Below are positions 52,904 to 64,000 of a DNA stretch of 64,000 nt, one piece after another; within the stretch, counting starts at the first letter, position 1; each line of letters opens with the position of its first letter. Under the pieces are notes generated by a model that was given only the letters and a program-made list of their open reading frames with translations, ran no database searches and had not been told where the DNA came from. The position numbers and the translations under genes were made by a program. This DNA is from Symsagittifera roscoffensis (taxonomy: Eukaryota > Xenacoelomorpha > Acoela > Convolutidae): assembly GCF_963678635.1 (NCBI RefSeq), contig NC_087062.1:56307970-56371969 (forward strand). The letters are read 5' to 3'.

Positions 52904-54137
52904 TCAATAAATGCCCAAACTGATAACATTCTCCTCATAATTGTTTTTAAATTGCTGGATTTTGGCATTGAAAAACGCCATTTTTTTCTGTGGAGGTGTA
53001 GGTTCACCTTTCAAAATTGTTGAGTTTACTTTTTTTGTTATTTTTCCTGTTTTTTCAATTTTTCCACAACTACCCATAAAAATGGGTGGTTCTTCCTTTT
53101 TTTCTGTTCCAGGAAGCATGCCAGGAATAGCAGGCGTTTGTTTTTTGGAGATTTTGTGGTCTATCATAAACGCTCCACATAAAAACTCCAATTTTTTGAA
53201 TCCAAGTTTTTTTCGACATAATTGATCAAGTCTTCAATTTTTGGGAAAAATATTTCAGTCTTCGGCACAAACCAGCTTGTTTTAAATTGCCAAAATTTGT
53301 TATCACATGTTCGATTGGCAAAAATCTTAGGATGAAAATTTTGCGACAAAGTAACTGAATTGAACGATTTTTCCTGTAGGCAACAATAAGACCAAAAGTT
53401 TGAATTTTTCGGAAAACTGCTTCAGTATTAGGAAAAAAACAGCATAAAAGATCGACTTGTGGCATCAAACTTTTGACAGCGGCGATAGAACCCGTCTCGT
53501 AATCGATTATAATAAAACTTGGTTCAAACTTTTTCGACAAAAAAAAATGACATTTTTCGTCAATTTTTTCTAACAAGTTTTGGTAAGCTTTCTTTGTTTT
53601 TTCGGACATCAGGGCCCAAAGTGACGGAATTTTGCGATCTTGCATTACACTGAATATTGTATATATTTGACGAAACAATTTTGGAGCGGTTTTGAAAGGT
53701 CCGTCGCACACAATTTTTGGCTTTTTGCAAAAAATGTAGGTTTTTTAGTGAACAAAAAAGTCACTAATTCACCTTGATTATCGCTCGTTTTGATTTCACT
53801 TTTTTAGTAACCCGCTGCTATTTTTGTGATACTACGGTGGATTTTCAATTTCTGAATTCAATTTAACTTGCTCGTCGTGAATCATTTTCACCGGTTTTGC
53901 CGGATCATTTTGGATTTCGTTCAGAATTTTTTGGCGAAAATTTTCTTCTTCGTTGTACATAAGATCGGGTTCGTGACTGTGGTTGCCTAATTTTCGAATA
54001 ATTTTTGTACTTTCTAAATTTCTCATTAATCTTCCGAAGTCATTGGAGATAACACAGCGACAATGACAAGCTATTTTGGTTTTGTTATCTTTTTTAAATC
54101 TATAACCCACATTGTTGAAATTTTGCTTTTTTGCCAC
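52904..54137 (-). pseudogene. FLYWCH-type MULE transposase relic
   Basis: On the minus strand, 54137-53832 encodes a FLYWCH-like zinc finger (IACHCRCVIS then GNHSHEPD). After a break, 53711-53226 encodes the MULE transposase core: CDGPFKTAP, KLFRQIYTI, PSFIIIDYETG, CCFFPN and FLPIEHVI. The tail continues in other frames to about 52904 (WSFYVERF). Known MULE transposases are DDE enzymes; here the ORF is split by at least two frame changes, so it is probably dead. I could not find terminal inverted repeats. Confidence 0.75.
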
Positions 54138-54847
54138 CGAAATTTAACTGTTGCCAGCAAACAATTTTATTTTTCTTATGCAATTCTTCTGCAAACATAT
54201 TTAATCTCTCACATTTTTGTCAATTTTCTCACAATTGCAGTTTGGCAAAGTGCCTCCATCTAATTTGATTGTCGTCTAATTTCTCAACCCCCAGTGAAGT
54301 CGTGTATTTACCGCGAAAAGTATCACTGTTATCCGATACAAAAATTATCCAAAGTAGTTATGGACAATAATTACCTCAACAAAAAGTAAACAGACCTAGC
54401 AAATTTTCTAAATTATTTTCTAAATTTTCTAATTTTTTCTTGAACTTTGATAAGACTTTCTTTGTATTGTCTATCTTACTAGATTCTATATATTCTTTTA
54501 AAATCTTGTGAGATTTTGCCTGACAAGCATTTGCTGAATATTCAATAACCAATGCTTTTCCCATTATATCTTATTAGAGTGTCGTATTACCTTGTTAGAT
54601 AAACGTTCCGTGTAAGATTTTTTGTAGCAACAACTCTTAACTATAACAGAAAAGATTGTGACGTTACATAACTCTTGTTCGGATCAAGTACCTTGATTTA
54701 AAAGTCGCTTCAATGAAGCAGTGAAAAATATAATTTATTATGCTGTGCTTTACCAAACAGTCTTTATTAAAGTACACCTGTTCTAACCAACAATTTATTT
54801 GCTTGCGTGTCAGTTTTGTTGTTTCTACTTCACTATGCGATTAGTAT

Positions 54848-55372
54848 ATGCTACTCAACACAAATTACATTAAAATGAAGAGAAAGAAGACGAGCATTAA
54901 GTTTGCTCTGGACGTTGACATTGTATACGACGGATTCTGGAAGCCCGGATGCCTCATTGATAAAAACGGGAGATCTTATTTCCCAATAGGGAACTTCAAA
55001 ACAAACAAACACCAAACAAACATAGCGTGGATTCTCGAAATCCCAAACAACGTTTCCGACTCACTGCACAAAATCAAAAGTGTAAAATTGATGGTCAGAT
55101 CAGATATCTCAGGCATTTACGACCCATTTAAAGACGCCTCAAATCCTCCATTAATGCTTCACGTGCGACCAGCAGAGGAGAAGAAGACTTTCAAGTACCG
55201 AAAGAGTAGTTTCAGCGAAGATTTGGTTTCAATTCAAGTCTCGACCAAAGATACAGAGCTTCAGAAACACTTGGTGGACATCACACACTTGTACGATCAA
55301 AAAGAGTTCTGGGTTGTGTTAACTGGCGGAAGTCATATTTATTTGCACCCTCAATTGTACTTCAATTGCTGA
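54848..55372 (+). CDS. Single-exon protein of unknown function
   Basis: A 174-codon frame, or 164 if translation begins at the second ATG (54878), which starts a basic MKRKKT segment. The sequence has an alternating strand-like pattern (FALDVDIVYDGFW, WILEIP, VKLMVRSDISG, LMLHVRPAE, FWVVLTGGSHIYLHP) typical of a beta-sandwich, but I recognise no family. Codon composition is richer in GC than the flanks and the frame is clean, so it is probably a real gene. No intron is needed. Its neighbours are a MULE relic and a dispersed repeat; it could also be a cargo or domesticated gene. Confidence 0.55.
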   Translation: MLLNTNYIKMKRKKTSIKFALDVDIVYDGFWKPGCLIDKNGRSYFPIGNFKTNKHQTNIAWILEIPNNVSDSLHKIKSVKLMVRSDISGIYDPFKDASNPPLMLHVRPAEEKKTFKYRKSSFSEDLVSIQVSTKDTELQKHLVDITHLYDQKEFWVVLTGGSHIYLHPQLYFNC

Positions 55373-55572
55373 AAGCTTTTTTGATAGATAATACAGAGTT
55401 TAATTCACTAGTAGTGCAGCAACTCTTTCTTTCTAAAAAGCGCATTTATAAAAGCAAATGCAAGAAATGTTAGACCTAAACAGTTTTCTGTAAAAACAAA
55501 TGTTTTTAGAGCTTCTACTCTAGTTTTCTGGGTTCATACAGTAAGTAGGAATTTTCAAAAAGCTTAACAATA

Positions 55573-55885
55573 GCTTCAGGGGCGGATCTAATTTTTTTTC
55601 GTTTGGGGAGCGGCAGATTTTCCAAAAAATTTCAAAAAATGTTGCCGACTTTTTTTAGGTCAATCAAATTGATTTTCCGAGCTTTCCCTAGGCACAAAAA
55701 AGACTTTATTTTGGCCAAAATTTCAGCACAGCAGACAAACTTTCGAAAAAACATGCCTTATAAGCGTTCTTATGTTTTTTTGGAAATCTTCGACCTAAGA
55801 ATTGCGTTTTTTGGCATGCGCTCCCCGCTCAAACTTAGTGTATATTAGCGCCAAAGGCGCCTTTAGAAAAAGTTTAGAATCGATC
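55573..55885 (+). repeat. Non-autonomous dispersed repeat (GGGGCGG family), copy 2
   Basis: GGGGCGGATCTAATT start, TTTTCCGAGCTTTCCCTAG, GCGTTTTTTGGCATGCGCTCCCC and AGCGCCAAAGGCGCCTTT end, matching 32865-33145 in reverse. The GGCGCC word near the end is palindromic in both copies. Confidence 0.6.
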
Positions 55886-56013
55886 ATCCAAAAATTGATA
55901 TCTCAAAATAAAACAACAGGGGGACTATTTGGGTCGGCAGTGGGTCGAATCCCTGGGGAAAGCGTCTGCCGCCAACCCCCCCCCCCCCCCCAAAAAATCC
56001 ACACCTGAGTAGG

Positions 56014-56066
<53 letters not shown>

Positions 56067-56117
56067 GCTTTTGTTGTTGTTGTTGTTGTTGTTGTTGCTG
56101 TTGTTGTTGTTTTTGTT

Positions 56118-56182
<65 letters not shown>
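56014..56182. repeat. (TTG)n trinucleotide microsatellite, about 56 units
   Basis: Almost uninterrupted TTG/GTT triplets with a few single-base changes (near 56068, 56099, 56112 and 56118). A poly-C run (55977-55990) precedes it. The long leucine-only frame across it is a by-product of the repeat. Confidence 0.95.
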
Positions 56183-56185
<3 letters not shown>

Positions 56186-56559
56186 GAGTTTATCGCTACT
56201 GCTGATTAGATTGCTCCCAATGAGTTCTCTATAAGTTCCTCCTCGATTTTCTACAGCCACTGCAATTACATACAAGTAGCAATTAATAGTTCCTGAAAAG
56301 TTTATTTTGACGTAGTTCCAAATCGTCTTTGAAATTCTGTGTTTCGGACCAATCAATCTAGTGAAATCCACAAATTCATTCAATCTGTTTATTGCTCTTC
56401 GAGTTCTAAACGTGAATTCTCCTCTCGTTTTTCTGTTCTTGTTCTACTCAGCTTAAAAATCGCCGAGTTTCTTCCCAGTGCTTTCTTTTACTTGTAAAAA
56501 CTTGACTAGACTCAGTTTCAGTACTCATTTAGCAAACAAAAGAATGTCACTTAGCTGAA

Positions 56560-58000
56560 GAAATATTGGGTTTAAAACAAACTTAGCATTTTAAGTTGAT
56601 TGAGGTAAATGGCCTCTTTTGTCCAAGTTATACCTTGGAGAGCTTTTTTGAATTTTTTCCAGACTCGACATGTCAGACCTTGAGAGCGCAACACAATGAA
56701 AATCAAATGTAAGAACCGGTAGGAGAAAAGGTTTGCAGATGCCAAGTTTCCCTTGATGTCTTCAATTCTTATGAAACATTTCTTTTTAGAAGATAAAAAG
56801 CACACCTAGGTCCTTAATAACAGCTGACTGTTCTAAGGCAACACTTTGTAAAGAGTCTCAGTTCCGCCGATGATAATATTGGAACATTTATCCATCGCTA
56901 GACTCTCTGGGTTTTTGATCCAGGCGTCGATGGAGTCTAATTCTAATTTTACTTGGATATTAAAATTATTCACGGAGAGAATCTTTAGGTCATATGCAAA
57001 CAAGTATGTGTCATCAAATTTTAGTCATCCGGCAAGTCTTTTATAAACATACAAATTTATTGGTCCTAATAGAGAGCCCTGTGGAACACCGCTTGTCACT
57101 TCCAGCAAACTAGAGCATAAGTTATTTTTGCTCATTGTGAAATTTCTTGAGGAAACGGCAGGTTTGTGACTACGTAACGTTTCTTGACCAAATCATGCTG
57201 GCTTGAGTCTAAGTGCTCTGCAAAGTGCTTTTACAAGTCTTTATTGACACACTTTTCAAAATTTTTACCCATAACGTTTAGGTGTGATGCAGGTTGGTAG
57301 ATATCCACTTCACCCCTGTCAGCTTATTTGACAATAGTGACACCGCCGTCTTTTTTTTATCTGATTAGTAATCTTCTGATGCGCTTTAAATTTTTGAAAA
57401 TTTTGTTCAAAGTGACTGCCAGTTGCCTACTTTTTTTGTGGGAAAAAAATGCGGGAGCCCGTCCAGTCCTCTAGCTTTTTTGTATCTAGCGTTGCTATTA
57501 ATTCATGAAACGTCTCTATCGAGACGCTGAAATTTATCAAGGTTGGGTTTTCTTTTTTTACATCTTCAATTTGAGATGATTATTTAGGTGAGAAAATAGA
57601 ACGAAAAAAATCATTCATAACGCCTACTTAATTTGATTACTGCTTTTTATTCCATCTTTAATTATTACTTTGGGCTAATTATTGATTTTGTTTAAACTTT
57701 CGAGTTGTTTAAAATCAGATTTGTGTTTCTTTGGTTCATAAAAGAGTGCTGGTATCTGAGTCTTTAAGTTTCTGCAGCTTCAGTTACAATGAATCCAAAT
57801 TTATCAACGTTTCTCTCAACGTTTTAAACGCTCTAAAGTTATCAACAGTTTTACGAGAAGAAATTATTGTTGCGTTTGTACTTATAACTGCTTGGAGAAA
57901 TCCTCAGAGGGAGATTTTGTGTACGTCTCGTTCTTCATAGAACACATACTCTAATGAGATCATCAAAGTACTGATTCAACTTTCCACTCATTTCATCTAT
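56560..58000 (-). pseudogene. LINE reverse transcriptase relic with palm and thumb regions
   Basis: Minus-strand reading from high to low coordinates gives a linker (MIFFVLFSHLN near 57590), finger block GVTIVK..DRGEVDIYQPAS, VMGKNFEKCV, palm block VTSGVPQGSLLGP (57071-57100), FAYDLKI (56980-57000, FADD changed to FAYD) and the C-terminal LTCRVWKKFKKALQGITW. Several in-frame stops and the altered catalytic motif mark it as dead. It is a CR1/Jockey-type element, different in sequence from the one at 36690-39230. Confidence 0.8.
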
Positions 58001-59100
58001 GTTGGTATAACAGCTGGGCTCAAAAGGTGCATATTTCATCAACCTACTTAGTTGGTCATAGTCTGGATTGCCGAAGCTTCAGTACAATCTATGACCAGCT
58101 TTATAATTTTGTGCGGAAGTTCCACCAAGAGTTGTATTGCGTTTTGATTTGAGCAACTATAGACTTTAGGAATTAGGGAAGTAAGTCAGCATTTTTTGAT
58201 AAATTGCTTGGATTTTTAAATTTCAATATAATTTTTCTCAAATTCGAAATACAAATTGTATTAACCTGCGCTAGCGTTGCTCAGCAACCAGCTCCGTGGC
58301 AAGCTCAGGAACTTTCCTATGGGGAGTTGACCCTATTTTCATTACCTTTGGCCTATAAGCTTACTACTTTTCACACCTTGTTCTTTCTCAAAAATTTCTC
58401 TCGGTTTTCTTAATGCAATGTTCCGTGGAATGGATGCCTATTGGAAACTTTTTTTAATCTTTGATGCCATTTGAGTTTCATGCCACTAGAGACGTTATCA
58501 TATTTTTCTCTCCATGTTTGAGCCGGAAGTATGTTAAAAACAGATCAAAATGATGTTATGGGGCCCTTTTTCGAAAGTTTTGACTAAAAGTTTGCATTTT
58601 TTGATGTACGCTTCCTCATATTTAGTATTTCATGGATGCTTTGCTTTTTTCATGGATGCTTTGCTTTTTGTGCGCTAAGCTAAATTTAAAATTGATTGAA
58701 CTCCAGAAACATTTTTTCTTCGTTTTTATAGGCAGTTTGATATTGATCGGGTAGAAAACATCTGGTAGATTTCTATTATCAATAATTGGAGTTCAAGTAA
58801 TAATTTCCAACTCTCCTGAATGCTGAAGATAATCAATAATTTAACATCTATGAGAGGACGGATGTTAAAAGACTGAAAACCGATCAATAATAGATGATGG
58901 AGTTAGTTTTTCAGTTCGAAGTTTTCCATTGCAATTTTCTCATTTAAATCATAGCACAGTGCCAGTTCAAAATTGTTGCTCATTAATTTTTAAACAGTTT
59001 TGATTTGTTTTTATTTGATTTAGCTGTGCGAACCTCATTTGAACAAGATTAAAAACCAAATTCGCGTATTAGTTTTATAAGAGCTTTTTCTCAAGTAAAA
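58001..59100. other. Intergenic, nothing recognised
   Basis: AT-rich; a short direct repeat TTTCATGGATGCTTTGCTTTT occurs twice at 58630-58670. No supported gene. Confidence 0.45.
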
Positions 59101-61100
59101 ATGACCGAAAAACAGATAATGAAACAAAAACACTCAGTGAAAATGAAATTTGTTCCGATATACTTGATTTGGATAGTCATATGCCGGGCGAACAACAATT
59201 TGGAGCGGGAGAATTCTCAAAACACAATTGGAAATAAGTGAGTATGCATAAAAATAGTATACATTGAACTTGAAAAGATAGATTGATTTAGTTCCATTTT
59301 TTTATTTTGAACACTGGCATTGTAAAAGTTGATATCCTGCAAAAATTCGGCACTGACGAGGGTTTCTCAATCACACAATCCTCCTTAGTTCAAAAGACGC
59401 CATTCATTTTGTCTGAAGCAACTAATGTTTTCTTTTCTGCAACTTTTCTAGTTTGTTCTCAAATGAACTTTTGACTGCACACCTGGAGAAACAAGGCTCT
59501 TACTCTACTTTTGATGATTCCAGATATTCGGGCCCAAATCAGCATGGGGCCATGAGACGACACCAGGAGGAAGTATCCCGCACCCTGGACAGACTCTTCT
59601 TCAAGTACGACTCTAGACTGAGACCCAACTACGGGGGACCCCCTGTCTTGATCAACGTCACAGTCCTACTCGGCAACCTAGGACCTATTAGTGAAGTGGA
59701 GATGGTTAGTTCCAATTTTAACTAGATCCCAGCTCGAGTTATAACATTGTCAAAATTTAAATTACAATAAAAAAATTAGGTACCTGATTAGGACAGAAAG
59801 ACATCCTTTGTGACCCCTGCGCGATGTGGGTAGCTTTCAAAGATTTCCAAGTTTTTAAACGAACCGAATGAGAGTTTGACTAGTAATCTGTCGGCTGGAA
59901 ATTCTGAATTTTTCAGTACCTTTTTCATAGTTTTTCTTAATTATTCAACAATCGTATCAAATCGACCTCTTCTCAATCATGAAACACCTTAAAAAAAAAT
60001 CGCGAGATTTGTTTTGTTTTAGAATTTCAGACTGGATATGGCCCTAAGGCAGAAGTGGAATGATCCGCGCCTCAAATTTTCGCCACCCGAGGGAGCAAGA
60101 TCGGACGAACTCTCCCTAAATTATGAGGTATAGAAGCTCATTGTGTACTGAAATTTAGTTACAGTTCGGAAAAATGCGCTCAAAGCACACCATTGAAGTT
60201 TCCGTATAATGACGGGTAAACAGCCACTGCAAATAAAAAATGCCATTGCTAATCACCCCCCGTAGTACACATGCTCAAAGAGTTTCGTTGTCTATTTTTC
60301 TCCGCCTTTTGACGCATTTTTTTGAGAGTAAGAGTTTGATCAATAAGTTTTAGTGAAATCCAGAACGTTAAACTAGCAGTGATTTAAAGTGATCTGCTTC
60401 TTTTAGTAACCCCGTTAATACTTCGGGCAAACTAATGTGCCCCATTAAGAGAAAATGAACAGAGGCTAAGTGAGAAACGTGTTTAGTTTGCCAGTAAGAT
60501 TTGGCTGCCGGACATTTTCTTCCCCGAGTCCATCCAATCCTTCAAGCATGACGTCATGCAACCTAACACCCTTGTGAGACTTTACCCAAATGGAGATCTA
60601 CTCATGAGTACCAGGTAATATAATATTAACCATACATTCGCCATTTATCCCACACATGTCAGAAACACATCAATGGTTCATGAAAACCAAAAACCTTTGT
60701 AATCTTGCAATTGGTCCATCGCCTCCAAACTCTCATTTACTACCAGACAACCTGAAACAAAGATAAAACTTTAACTTGGGGAGAAAAGGGGAAGTTGTTA
60801 AAAGGGCTGATGATAAATGGTTTCAGACTATCGCGAATATCATATATCGGCAAAACTTTTATATACTAACTCACAAGCAAATTAACTGCCTGCCTATTTT
60901 GGTTTCTTTTTTGTTTTATTTCTGGTCGAATAGAACTAACAGCCTTAAAATGAAGACACCGGTCATTTGAGTTTTGATCACCTCCACGCAACTAAAGTTG
61001 ATTTTTTTTAAATTCAGAGTGACGGTGATTTCCAAGTGCCCTATGGACCTGTCTTTCTTTCCGATGGATCTACAGACATGTTCCCTCCTCATAGAATCCT
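59101..61100 (+). CDS. Anionic Cys-loop receptor (GluCl/Gly/GABA-type), N-terminal five exons
   Basis: CDS joins 59101-59237, 59452-59704, 60023-60127, 60487-60614 and 61018-61100; all phases agree (2,0,0,2,1). Exon 1 encodes a hydrophobic signal peptide (KFVPIYLIWIVICRA) after a short polar lead. Exon 2 has LDRLFFKYDSRLRPNYGGPP, exon 3 has LRQKWNDPRLKF, exon 4 has FASKIWLPDIFFPE (loop A), and exon 5 the Cys-loop, CPMDLSFFPMDLQTC, with the diagnostic 13 residues between cysteines. These are landmarks of the ligand-binding domain of pentameric ligand-gated chloride channels. The four membrane helices and the rest are not seen in the following 2.9 kb, so they are either beyond the window or lost. 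Subtype cannot be set; the loop regions look closest to glutamate- or glycine-gated channels. Confidence 0.9.
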
Positions 61101-63290
61101 GTGAGTAAACTACTATTAACAAGAGCATAAAATATGATATCCGGCAGATCTAGTTAACAACATCGCAATATTGGAAAGAAGATGAATATTTAGTTTTTGT
61201 GGTAATCAATTTATGGAAAATCCGTTATAGATACCAGGGGCAGTAGTTTTATTAACTAAACGCCATCATCGTTGCCCTTTATCTCTATTTTGAGTTAAGC
61301 CTGATGTGGTTAACTCATAGAGTAATTTCGGATAGGGTACACCGTCTGCTCGTCACGCTATCTTATTTTCGGCCGGATAGATTCGTGCAACTTCTTAGTC
61401 TAATACCGATCCTAATCTTACTCTTCTACTTTCTAGTCGCAGGGTATTTAACTAGTCTCTGCTACGCTCAATAGATCTAGGGTATACTGGTTTGTTGCGG
61501 CTGCTGAAGTTCTCTAGGAGAGACAACTAATTTCTAAGTTAAATTCAAATCTCTCTGGTGCTGAAATTACAAGTAATTTCAGCACTTACAAATAAGTGGG
61601 TTGTTAGTTAGATGGATCATGATTGGTTAATATTAAATACTTTACAGTGGTAAAATATCTAATTTATCCAATCATAAAATATAGTTTAGATCAGGTTCCA
61701 CTCATCCGGGTTTTACAGAGTTTTTTAGAATTATCTTTCTGCAATTCAAAGGATGGATGATGAACGTTGGTATTTGACAAACATCGTATTCTTGTCCGGT
61801 TTCTCTTGTTAGAGAAGTTCCAGGATGCTGGAGATAGGGACATCAATTGTTGTGTCTTCTTGTGACAACGACTGTGTTTCCCAACGAAATCAACCTGATT
61901 TCAGAATGGTTTGCTATGACGGGTTTTTCTGTAATATGTAGAGAACTTGTTTTGTGTTCGACCTCGTCTGGGAATGGCGTGGAGATTGTGCGTGGAGGGG
62001 ATGCCTTGTAACTCGGATCTGTACGTATACTTGAACATCGAGGTGGTCATTGGTCTAATTCAATGAAGTCCTTTTCTGCGACGTCAAGTCGTACTCTAAA
62101 TCCTTTGAGTTGTGATTGTGGACGGCATATTGGTTGTGGTTGGCCATTCTTTTTCGAGTGTAGTGGGGTCATTTTGTCTTTGGATGTTCGTCTTTGTTGT
62201 TGTATGCTGATCTATATACTGCAAAGTATGATTTACATTTTATAAAATTTTTATTAGTTCACTGTTTTAATTATGATTTTGGTTAGTTGTTTTCACAAAA
62301 GCTTTTTGTTTTAGTTCGGTTATTTTGAAGAGTTACTCACCCTTGAGCACCTCTTATTAAAAATAGAAGTGTGGTCACAAAGCGTGGATGTAGCGCGGTG
62401 GGTTAGGCCGGCTATAGAGCATGCTCAGGACGTCCTCTCTGGTGGGTTAGGCCAGGAGTGGGGGTATGATTTCGTGCGGTTTCTGTGAGAGGTCCTGTTA
62501 TGTGATAACGTTTTATGTTGGGTTTATGGTGTCCTTTCTTATGTTCCGTTGGTTGTGTCCTTTTTTCAAAAATCAAAATGTTTTTGTTATGGGTTTGTCT
62601 TTCGACTTTTTTGTGTTTTATTATTTCTTTCTTAGACTTTATAATAGTCTTCAAAAGAATAAATTATCCAGTTTTAAACTGGGTTAATCCGGTTTGGGTA
62701 CCGTTGGTTTTCTTTTCTTAGTCATGCTGTTATTTTATGATTTGTGGTGTTTAGTAAGCTGCGTTGGTTAGTTTGGTTTAGTATATAATTCCTTTCCACC
62801 CGGGTTAAACGGAAGTTTGAAACTTGTTATCTTGTGTTAGAGTTGTTGAGTGTGAAAACTTGAAACTGAAATTCATTATTTAAACAATTCTTCGTGGGCG
62901 AGCTGTACGAGTTTGGATAGAATTCCTGTGCGAGTGAATGAAACTATCAAAAGGTTAGTACTGCATTATTATTTTATCAATTTACTACATAGAATTTTAA
63001 TTTTACTGCTAGTTTTTGGGGAAAAGTTAAGTTACAAATTTTCATCATTATGAAATTTACTGCTTTTGGGGAAACAATATATAAATTAATTTACTACATT
63101 CGTATGAATTTTATTATATTTATCTAGTGCAAAATATTAATTGAGTTTAGAAGAATTTTAACTAGTTTTTTATTTTTCTTTTCTGTTTTTTGCAGATGAT
63201 CGTGGGATGAAGACTAAAAATCTAAATGAGACATGAGTAAAGAATGGTTAGTAATAATTTAGATTTATTAGTGAAGAATATGTATAAATT
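61101..63290. other. Intron or intergenic sequence with a perfect hairpin
   Basis: No exon of the receptor is recognised. GTGCTGAAATTAC at 61558-61570 and its exact complement at 61573-61585 form a 13-bp stem with a two-base loop. Splice-like signals on the plus strand (AAAAG|GTTAGT at 62955, TTTTTTGCAG| at 63195 and AATG|GTTAGT at 63246) may bound a small non-coding exon. Confidence 0.4.
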
Positions 63291-63301
63291 ATACTTACCT
63301 G

Positions 63302-63922
63302 TTAGTCGTCGGGGAAAAAACCGTGGGGAAAGATGTCGTGTATCATGTCTGAAAGATGTCGTGTATCATAAGGTGTGTTTTGAATGAGATTATATATTTT
63401 GTGATTGTATTTAGTATTATGGATGAATTCTAATATAGGGATTTCTATAGGTTGGATAAATTCATGTGGGATAAGGAAGGGTCTGGATTCTTCAGCATTA
63501 AAGGTCTTCGTGATGGGACAAAATATATACATTTGAGTTATTGGGTCGTGTGAGCAGTGCAAATTGCGTTCATGTGGTGCAAGGAAGTGGAAGGTTAGTA
63601 AAAATAATTGAAATTTTTCTTTAAAACTTTCGTAAGCTTGCATGTCAGTTAGTGCTTCAGAAATGATGTGATCATATTTTCGATCAAATATATTGAGTGT
63701 GAATACATATGGTGTTTTGATGAAAAATTTTTCTAATAGTTGTGGGTTAGCGAAGCGGTCGTCATCTAAAAATTGGTCTTGTTTAGTTCGGATGATATTA
63801 TGGTCGTAATATTCTAGTGTAAATTCGTTAGCTCGGGGTGCAGTGAATGTTTTTAGTGATTTTTTATATCCTATATAAGTAAATTGTCTATGTGTTAGTG
63901 GTGTGGTGAGTCGATATAGCAT
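63302..63922 (-). CDS. ORF of unknown function, followed by a splice donor
   Basis: A 206-residue frame with ATG at 63920-63922, rich in His, Phe, Tyr and Ile (HRQFTYIGYKK, NIFDRKYDHII, FHFLAPHERNLHC, FIQPIEIPILEFI). No family is recognised and no zinc-finger spacing is clear. On the minus strand the stop TAA is followed at once by CAG|GTAAGTAT, a consensus donor, so the transcript may be spliced in its 3' UTR. It lies in what should be an intron of the Cys-loop receptor, on the opposite strand, or beyond that gene. It may belong to an unrecognised mobile element. Confidence 0.4.
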   Translation of the reverse strand: MLYRLTTPLTHRQFTYIGYKKSLKTFTAPRANEFTLEYYDHNIIRTKQDQFLDDDRFANPQLLEKFFIKTPYVFTLNIFDRKYDHIISEALTDMQAYESFKEKFQLFLLTFHFLAPHERNLHCSHDPITQMYIFCPITKTFNAEESRPFLIPHEFIQPIEIPILEFIHNTKYNHKIYNLIQNTPYDTRHLSDMIHDIFPHGFFPDD

Positions 63923-64000
63923 ATCTTTATTCCTTCTATATCGTTATGAGTATTAGATAACGGTAGGCAAAGGGGATTAGTAAAATGATAATATGTTGTC

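Noticed and set aside
56014-56205. Leucine-rich protein
   Set aside because: Pure product of the (TTG)n microsatellite.

Overview
This window is nuclear DNA from an animal, most likely an invertebrate. The host genes are split by short AG-rich-boundary introns, they encode metazoan proteins (FEM1, a FAM120/XPG-like protein, 4-aminobutyrate aminotransferase, an anionic Cys-loop receptor), and the background is AT-rich and full of LINE remnants, tRNA-derived SINEs, satellites, MITE-like repeats and a FLYWCH/MULE transposon relic. I cannot fix the phylum from the sequence alone. All assignments come from reading motifs by eye; no database search was possible.

Positions 1 to about 19,300 are occupied by one very large Ty3/Gypsy-type LTR retrotransposon on the minus strand. 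In transcription order it has a long 5' leader/LTR-like zone full of a short CCCTCCGGATT motif, a gag ORF with two zinc knuckles and a retropepsin (11822-15676), a pol ORF (6075-11837) in the -1 frame with RT, RNase H, integrase and a C-terminal macro-domain-like module, and then a third ORF that starts at 5685 and stays open for all 1,895 codons to the window edge. ORF3 is not envelope-like: it carries a coiled coil, a canonical SGNH/GDSL hydrolase signature and a second, degenerate SGNH-like block. The frames are intact and the base composition is richer in GC than the surroundings, so the element looks young. The 3' LTR lies outside the window.

Positions 20,000-31,400 hold a LINE tail, a two-exon FEM1 gene (20963-23258), a repeat-rich stretch with SINEs and a ~170-bp satellite, and a three-exon FAM120-like gene (28183-31343) whose first intron holds a MITE-like repeat and whose first donor is probably GC.

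Positions 34,469-42,508 are a broken 4-aminobutyrate aminotransferase gene, with frameshifts and missing exons, invaded by a LINE with a degenerate 2A-like motif, a second ~165-bp satellite and an inverted second copy of the MITE-like repeat. Positions 43,700-46,150 repeat, in diverged form, the SINE/repeat complex of 24,700-27,600.

Positions 46,900-64,000 contain orphan exon candidates, two more LINE reverse transcriptase relics on the minus strand, a near-identical 627-bp tandem duplication, a MULE transposase relic, a single-exon unknown gene (54848-55372), a (TTG)n microsatellite, the first five exons of an anionic Cys-loop receptor (59101-61100), and an unknown minus-strand ORF (63302-63922) with a strong splice donor directly after its stop.
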